Shown: positions 4,651-7,736 of the stretch, one piece after another
Layout: each line of letters starts with the position of its first letter
Position numbering within the stretch: position 1 is the stretch's first letter
Source of the DNA: Candidatus Pacearchaeota archaeon
GTDB lineage: Archaea > Nanoarchaeota > Nanoarchaeia > Pacearchaeales > GW2011-AR1
Direction: 5' to 3'
Assembly (NCBI GenBank): GCA_002686195.1
Contig: NZAS01000060.1
Location: 1-7,736, forward strand
Length of the DNA: 7,736 nt
Made by a program: the position numbers and the translations under genes
Notes under the pieces: generated by a model
What the model saw: only the letters and a program-made list of their open reading frames with translations
Told to the model about the DNA's origin: nothing
Databases searched by the model: none

Positions 4651-4881
4651 ATGCAAATTGTAAAACAAACTAGCTACGTGATAGTTAACGACGACGGGAC
4701 TCCAATACCGGAAGAACTAAATCAATGCTATCAAGAATTAATGAAAAAATTTACGGAAGCGAATGTTTTAGGTAAACATTCACCAATTAGTCCGTACTCC
4801 GCTTTACGTATGGCAATGGTATCTATCCAGCATCATGGTGCATGGATGAACGGCACGCTATCTACAGAGAAGGGAGGATAA
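4651..4881 (+). CDS. Hypothetical protein, 76 aa, second gene of the Gp88 operon
   Basis: The ATG abuts the Gp88 stop with no gap, and AGGA at 4640-4643 provides a ribosome site. The product starts with a short beta hairpin (QIVKQTSYVIVNDDGTPIP), then a helix (EELNQCYQELMKKFTEA). It ends with a second helix containing SALRMAMVSIQHHGAWMNG. No known motif or family is recognised; it is soluble by appearance. Tight linkage to the Gp88 gene suggests co-expression and perhaps a shared process. No convincing terminator follows before the next module begins at 4893; a weak hairpin AGGAT/ATCCT overlaps the stop. Confidence 0.78.
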   Translation: MQIVKQTSYVIVNDDGTPIPEELNQCYQELMKKFTEANVLGKHSPISPYSALRMAMVSIQHHGAWMNGTLSTEKGG

Positions 4882-4892
4882 CTATCCTTATT

Positions 4893-4911
4893 GCTCATAG
4901 ATATATCATAG
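4893..4911 (+). promoter_or_regulatory. 19-bp element with GATATATC palindrome, copy B
   Basis: Identical to the copy at 3687-3705. It begins 12 bases after the stop of the 76-aa gene and heads the module that drives the next operon. Confidence 0.85.
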
Positions 4912-4941
4912 GGACAACGATACCTACGGGGGGTCAGGATA

Positions 4942-4996
4942 GGTGGAATGGTGGAACTGGTGGAATTGACATGTGGAACGGACTGTGATAAGATAA
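4942..4996 (+). promoter_or_regulatory. Module B: GGTGGAAY repeats, 25-bp element and possible upstream promoter
   Basis: Three GGTGGAAY units stand nearly in tandem at 4942-4949, 4950-4957 and 4959-4966. TTGACA (4966-4971) follows, then the 25-bp element at 4972-4996 (TGTGGAACG, three bases, TGTGATAAGATAA). TAAGAT at 4989-4994 is 17 bp from the TTGACA, a plausible promoter. Its transcript would start near a CCCC-AAACA-GGGG hairpin (5003-5015). Confidence 0.72.
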
Positions 4997-5052
4997 GAAG
5001 CACCCCAAACAGGGGCTACGTGAAAGTGAGGATACCTAAACTGATGTCCGAG

Positions 5053-5082
5053 TTGACAGTCCCGAAGTGCGATACGTATAAT
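5053..5082 (+). promoter_or_regulatory. Promoter P5 (TTGACA, 18-bp spacer, TATAAT)
   Basis: TTGACA at 5053-5058 and TATAAT at 5077-5082 are both perfect hexamers 18 bp apart, with GAAGTGCGATA in the spacer. The expected start near 5089 coincides with the beginning of the 11-bp stem described next. Confidence 0.92.
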
Positions 5083-5089
5083 TGATTCT

Positions 5090-5155
5090 GTCGCAAGGGG
5101 TGTATTAGCTTAGACTATCCGAACTCTCGCAATAGTAACAACTGCCCCTTGCGAC
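5090..5155 (+). promoter_or_regulatory. Long 5'-leader stem-loop of the P5 operon
   Basis: GTCGCAAGGGG (5090-5100) is perfectly complementary to CCCCTTGCGAC (5145-5155). Between them, ACTAT (5114-5118) can pair with ATAGT (5132-5136), giving a two-tier hairpin of 66 nt at the very 5' end of the message. It ends about 20 bases before the ribosome site of the first gene. It may stabilise the transcript or act as a cis-regulator; no known riboswitch is recognised. Confidence 0.72.
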
Positions 5156-5187
5156 CCGATAAAAATAATAACTTTGAAAGGTTAGTT

Positions 5188-5598
5188 ATGTTAGAGAAGG
5201 CATCGAAACAATTTGAAGATTCATTTGATGGCGATCCTAGTATCGTTGTAAATAATACAAATAAAACGAATTATTCAAAACATGGCGATGGTTGGGCTGC
5301 TGGTGACACGATATGTATTTTCTTAGGTGAAAATTCTGATTCGTGGGATCGCCCAATTCCGGAAGATAAAACAATCCATGTGAATGTTTTTATCTCTCCC
5401 GAAACTGGGGAGATACAATACTTTAGACACAATATGCCGTTTCACATGCAATTGCATATAAATCATTCTGAAGCGGAAGATATTAGTCCGGACGGTACGA
5501 TTGCCGTCGATGAAGATGAAGATGAAGAATGGCAAACCATTCCAGAAAAAACTTATGATGTTGACTATGGCGATAATATAATGTCAGAATCTGATTAG
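5188..5598 (+). CDS. Hypothetical acidic protein, 136 aa
   Basis: The frame is open from a TTG at 5149, but that codon lies in the 3' arm of the leader hairpin. ATG 5188 has GAAAGG (5176-5181) 6 bases upstream and is chosen. The product has a helical start (MLEKASKQFEDSF). A central beta-rich part follows with GWAAGDTICIFLG, TIHVNVFISPETGEIQYF and HMQLHINHSE, then a very acidic C-terminal stretch (DEDEDEEW and DVDYGDN). Acidic tails of this kind occur in DNA-mimic or nucleic-acid-displacing proteins, but nothing else supports that role, and no family is recognised. It is the first gene of a five-gene operon running to the terminator at 6264. Confidence 0.82.
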   Translation: MLEKASKQFEDSFDGDPSIVVNNTNKTNYSKHGDGWAAGDTICIFLGENSDSWDRPIPEDKTIHVNVFISPETGEIQYFRHNMPFHMQLHINHSEAEDISPDGTIAVDEDEDEEWQTIPEKTYDVDYGDNIMSESD

Positions 5599-5609
5599 AA
5601 AGGTAAGTT

Positions 5610-5918
5610 ATGAATAGAGTAGAGTTCGATAAAATTGCGGGAGATGGCAAGATAGCATCTTGTGAGTTTATTACAAAACCGAATAAAGAATTTCCCGCCG
5701 GTAGGTTACGTAAAATGGTATTCCGTACTAAAGTTACTAAAGGTGTAACTGGCGAAGGTATGAAATACGACCCTAATAAATTGGGATTGCGTACTGTGTT
5801 TGATATGCAGAAACTTGGTTTTCGCCACATAAACTTAAATACGTTACAGTGGATAACCGCTCATGGGAAAACCACTTTAGTTAGAGCGCAATCTCTCGAT
5901 GTTGAACAAGATGTTTAA
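5610..5918 (+). CDS. Small beta-barrel protein, DUF2693/WYL_2-like, 102 aa
   Basis: GAAAGG (5598-5603) lies 6 bases before the ATG. Residues about 16-40 form basic strands (IASCEFITKP, RLRKMVFRTKV). The stretch TKGVTGEGMKYDPNKLGLRTVFDMQKLGFRHINLNTLQWIT (about 43-83) follows the pattern TGVxKGVxGxGxxxxxxxxxLLxVxDMxxxGxRxINxDTI, which I associate with the Sm/SH3-like small barrels of phages (DUF2693, WYL_2). The family assignment comes from remembered pattern similarity and is moderately secure. Such barrels usually bind nucleic acid or protein partners; the specific function is unknown. The last 8 bases overlap the next, Cys-rich micro-gene. Confidence 0.8.
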   Translation: MNRVEFDKIAGDGKIASCEFITKPNKEFPAGRLRKMVFRTKVTKGVTGEGMKYDPNKLGLRTVFDMQKLGFRHINLNTLQWITAHGKTTLVRAQSLDVEQDV

Positions 5919-5973
5919 ATGTCGAGTTTGTAGTTCTAGCCCATGTAAATCATGGTGCGGAGAGAATAACTAA
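5911..5973 (+). CDS. Cys-rich micro-protein, 20 aa
   Basis: A 20-codon frame starts inside the end of the barrel gene and stops at a TAA whose last base begins the next ATG. The peptide MFKCRVCSSSPCKSWCGENN has four Cys in the pattern CxxC, four residues, C, three residues, C, enough to hold one zinc ion. Its CKSWC end matches the CPSWC end of the Cys-rich region in the next protein, which argues that both are real and related. It could also be a short coupling leader for that gene. The length makes this call uncertain. Confidence 0.48.
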   Translation: MFKCRVCSSSPCKSWCGENN

Positions 5974-6107
5974 TGTGTGCAAATTGTGGATTCCCCGAAA
6001 ATGAACATTGTAATTATTGCGGTTGTTGCGAACCGGATAGTCAAGAATGTCCATCGTGGTGCGATAAACCTATAAAAGAAAAGGCTAAATATGGTTATGT
6101 CGAATGA
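5973..6107 (+). CDS. Cys-rich protein with eight cysteines, 44 aa
   Basis: The ATG overlaps the preceding stop (TAATG). The product has Cys at residues 2, 5, 13, 16, 18, 19, 26 and 30, including CANC, CNYC, the adjacent pair CGCC and CPSWC, followed by a charged tail (KPIKEKAKYGYVE). Eight Cys in 30 residues could bind two zinc ions as tandem knuckles; a disulfide-rich fold is less likely for an intracellular phage protein. The CxSWC ending is shared with the 20-aa neighbour. No family is recognised. The end overlaps the next gene by 17 bases. Confidence 0.7.
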   Translation: MCANCGFPENEHCNYCGCCEPDSQECPSWCDKPIKEKAKYGYVE

Positions 6108-6228
6108 AGATTCGGTTAAATTATGGAGATTTTATCCTGAACTTATTACGTTGATTGAAACATTGGAAAGGTTAGCTTCTGCTCAAGAAAGGATAGCAGC
6201 AGCAGCAGAAGATGCTAACAAAATTTAG
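6091..6228 (+). CDS. Small helical protein, 45 aa
   Basis: ATG 6091 is preceded by AAGG (6081-6084) at 6 bases; a second ATG at 6097 is possible. The frame overlaps the Cys-rich gene by 17 bases in another register. The product is mostly one long amphipathic helix (ELITLIETLERLASAQERIAAAAEDANKI) with Leu/Ile at heptad-like spacing and a run of four Ala, suggesting a short coiled coil that dimerises or docks on a partner. It is the last gene of the P5 operon; the terminator begins 36 bases after the stop. No family is recognised. Confidence 0.68.
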   Translation: MVMSNEDSVKLWRFYPELITLIETLERLASAQERIAAAAEDANKI

Positions 6229-6242
6229 TTAGCAAAATATTA

Positions 6243-6306
6243 GTTTAGCTGAAATGCTAAACCGCCCTCCGTAGACTACCTTTCGTTTGCGGGGGGCTTT
6301 TTTTAT
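6243..6306 (+). terminator. Tandem hairpins ending in a strong intrinsic terminator
   Basis: A first hairpin, GTTTAGC-TGAAAT-GCTAAAC (6243-6262), is followed at once by GCCCTCCG (6264-6271) pairing with CGGGGGGC (6290-6297) over an 18-base loop, then a long T-rich run. The second is a classical terminator; the first may be a 3'-end stabiliser or antiterminator partner. Confidence 0.92.
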
Positions 6307-6315
6307 TCTTTTTTT

Positions 6316-6334
6316 GCTCATAGATATATCATAG
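6316..6334 (+). promoter_or_regulatory. 19-bp element with GATATATC palindrome, copy C
   Basis: Identical to the copies at 3687-3705 and 4893-4911. It starts just after the T-run of the terminator and heads the third module. Confidence 0.85.
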
Positions 6335-6366
6335 CGAAAGGCTACCTACGGAGGCTCTGAGAGCTG

Positions 6367-6419
6367 GGAACTGTGGAATGGAACTTATGGAACCTGTGGA
6401 ACGAGATGTGATAAGATAA
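6367..6419 (+). promoter_or_regulatory. Module C: five GGAAC/T repeats and 25-bp element
   Basis: GGAAC/T occurs at 6367, 6375, 6380, 6389 and 6398, the last being part of the 25-bp element at 6395-6419 (TGTGGAACG, AGA, TGTGATAAGATAA). Unlike modules A and B there is no TTGACA before the element, so here it probably works as a binding site rather than as a promoter. Confidence 0.7.
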
Positions 6420-6468
6420 ATTTAGGGCTTATCTGACGAGGGTAGGTATCCCGATGACGATAGGTGGG

Positions 6469-6498
6469 TTGACGAGGTGCAAGTGCGATAGATAGAAT
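6469..6498 (+). promoter_or_regulatory. Promoter P6 (TTGACG, 18-bp spacer, TAGAAT)
   Basis: TTGACG at 6469-6474 and TAGAAT at 6493-6498 are 18 bp apart, with CAAGTGCGATA in the spacer. It is the sixth member of the promoter family. The leader of about 63 bases carries a small hairpin (GGCGA 6509-6513, TTGCC 6523-6527) near its 5' end and leads to the DUF932 gene. Confidence 0.8.
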
Positions 6499-6567
6499 GT
6501 AGCTATGCGGCGATCAAGTTGGTTGCCAAAGTAGTTTTACAATTATTTTTCTTAAGGAGAATTTATT

Positions 6568-7736
6568 TTGACTACGGAAATTACAACACGCGAACAGCGT
6601 GAACAACGTTTGGACTCAGTACCTACGCTTACGCAAATTACTGATTCAGATAATTCTCAAGCATTTTATAATGCTGGAGAAGAATTGGGAGCATGGACTT
6701 TGAAACCATATTCCCGTCCAATAAAAAACCAAGATGGTTTTGAGCATGTTGAATATCTCAAGACCGATACTGGCGAAGATTGGTTGGACGAACAGGGGGA
6801 AAAGAAAATTCTTAATTCCCTAAATGAAATTATGGTTTACAATCGTGAGACAGATTCTTACGAGGCAATTCCATACGTTTCTACGAAAAAGTGGCACAAA
6901 GTTACAGACCACAATCGACTATTACAAATTGTTGATAAATGGGTTGGTCGTGGCGCTGTTCCTGAGTTAGTTTATCTGTCGCCAAACAAAGCGCAATTTT
7001 CTGGCATTTTGAGATTGCCGGATTTATTTACGCAATTTTCTGGCTTAGACCAGTTGATGGGAAAATTGGTTTTCCAAAATTCCATTGATGGTTCTAAACG
7101 GTTCGGTATTAAATTTTCTGCTGTGCGTTATGTTTGCACAAACATGATTCACTTTGGCGGGAAAAATTCTGATGTATCGTTTTCAACAAAACATACTCAA
7201 CGAATTGATTATCGAATTGCTGAACGAATTGAAATTCAACATGAAAAGATGCGAGAAGTTGCATCTAACATGGAAAATCAATTTGTTCAATTAGCTAATG
7301 TAAACATGGACGAAAATAAAACCGTTGATTTTCTACGGGAATTTTTAGTTTCGGAAAATAAAAATATTTTGTCCAGTGCTACTTACGCTGATTTATCAGA
7401 TGATTCTACTAGGCATTATGCGCTGCGAACAAAAGAACAAATTGATAAAAATATAAAATCGATTGTTCAAATTGCAAGTGGTAACGGTATGCAAGGGAAT
7501 ACTTCTGGTTCTATTGCTGGCACTGCCTACGGTGTTTATCAAGCAATTTTAGAACAGTCAGATTGGTATCGAGATGCTAATCGTTTTGATTCTTTAGGAC
7601 GAGCAAACTCACGATTCCAAACTGTTCAAAATTCTAGAACATTGCAAGCTATTGGCGTTGACGATGCAAAAGTAAATTACAAAGTCGCTGCACTTCGTGA
7701 AATTACTGATTACGCTAATCGACTACAACCAATGTT
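6568..7736 (+). CDS. DUF932 family phage/plasmid-like protein (3' end outside window)
   Basis: Translation from a TTG at 6568, 8 bases after a strong AAGGAG (6554-6559), is open to the end of the window (389 codons). No ATG lies between the ribosome site and this TTG, and the product then reads MTTEITTREQREQ. The arrangement fits the DUF932 (TIGR03299, phage/plasmid-like) family: an N-terminal region with AGEELGAWTLKPYSRP, a beta-rich middle (KWHKVTDHNRLLQIVDKWV, YLSPNKAQFSGILRLPDLF), and the conserved segment FSAVRYVCTNMIHFGG (Cys190). A long helical region follows (RIAERIEIQHEKMREVASNMENQFVQL), then a Gly-rich GNTSGSIAGTAYGVYQA segment and a Trp-Tyr-Arg-Asp stretch. The family is common next to phage replication or recombination genes, but its activity is not known to me. 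It appears to be the first gene of its own transcript under P6. Confidence 0.85.
   Translation, partial: MTTEITTREQREQRLDSVPTLTQITDSDNSQAFYNAGEELGAWTLKPYSRPIKNQDGFEHVEYLKTDTGEDWLDEQGEKKILNSLNEIMVYNRETDSYEAIPYVSTKKWHKVTDHNRLLQIVDKWVGRGAVPELVYLSPNKAQFSGILRLPDLFTQFSGLDQLMGKLVFQNSIDGSKRFGIKFSAVRYVCTNMIHFGGKNSDVSFSTKHTQRIDYRIAERIEIQHEKMREVASNMENQFVQLANVNMDENKTVDFLREFLVSENKNILSSATYADLSDDSTRHYALRTKEQIDKNIKSIVQIASGNGMQGNTSGSIAGTAYGVYQAILEQSDWYRDANRFDSLGRANSRFQTVQNSRTLQAIGVDDAKVNYKVAALREITDYANRLQPM

Noticed and set aside
4875..4888. Hairpin AGGAT/ATCCT as a terminator of the Gp88 operon
   Set aside because: Only 5 A/T-rich pairs, overlapping the stop codon and without a T-run.

Overview
The window reads as part of a bacteriophage genome. 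Genes are tiny, densely packed and all on the + strand. Many are coupled by start/stop overlaps such as TAATG. No housekeeping gene is visible. Three products resemble families typical of phage and plasmid accessory regions: an Api92-like/DUF1281 tail (1-232), a Gp88-family protein (3898-4650) and a DUF932 protein (6568 to the end). A 102-aa protein resembles the DUF2693/WYL_2 small beta-barrels. The Gp88 relationship points toward phages of Actinobacteria, but the moderate-to-low GC content and lack of host genes leave the host uncertain. Promoters look like the housekeeping sigma type (TTGACA / TATAAT).

Layout. 1-800: the tail of a small-gene operon (five genes, the last doubtful). 807-1310: a strong promoter followed by about 470 nt with no credible gene but many nested helices, ending in a tRNA-like T-arm and acceptor stem; I call it a large structured RNA. 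1330-2771: five coupled small genes, two of them zinc-ribbon-like, probably co-transcribed behind that RNA. 2781-2995: a non-coding block of short repeats (four 10-bp iterons ending GTTCC, then GTGGAAC/T repeats). 2996-3248: a promoter and a 57-aa treble-clef-like gene. 3292-3635: another promoter followed by about 300 nt without a good gene, ending in a textbook terminator, so a second candidate non-coding RNA. 3687-3870, 4893-5082 and 6316-6498: three copies of one composite regulatory module, driving respectively the Gp88 operon (2 genes), a 5-gene small-protein operon closed by a strong terminator, and the DUF932 gene.

How it fits together. Six promoters share TTGACA (one TTGACG), an exact 18-bp spacer and a -10 hexamer. 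Five of the six also carry AGTGCG at the same place in the middle of the spacer. Three of them lie at the end of a repeated module: a 19-bp element centred on the palindrome GATATATC, then GGAAC/T repeats, then a 25-bp element ending TGTGATAAGATAA, then the promoter about 50-57 bp further on. This implies that one or more phage-encoded regulators control these operons together. Several transcripts would start with a hairpin. The most unusual parts are this regulatory architecture, the two candidate RNAs, and the many very small Cys-pair proteins (six in under 8 kb). All functional statements are from sequence reading alone; no database search was run.
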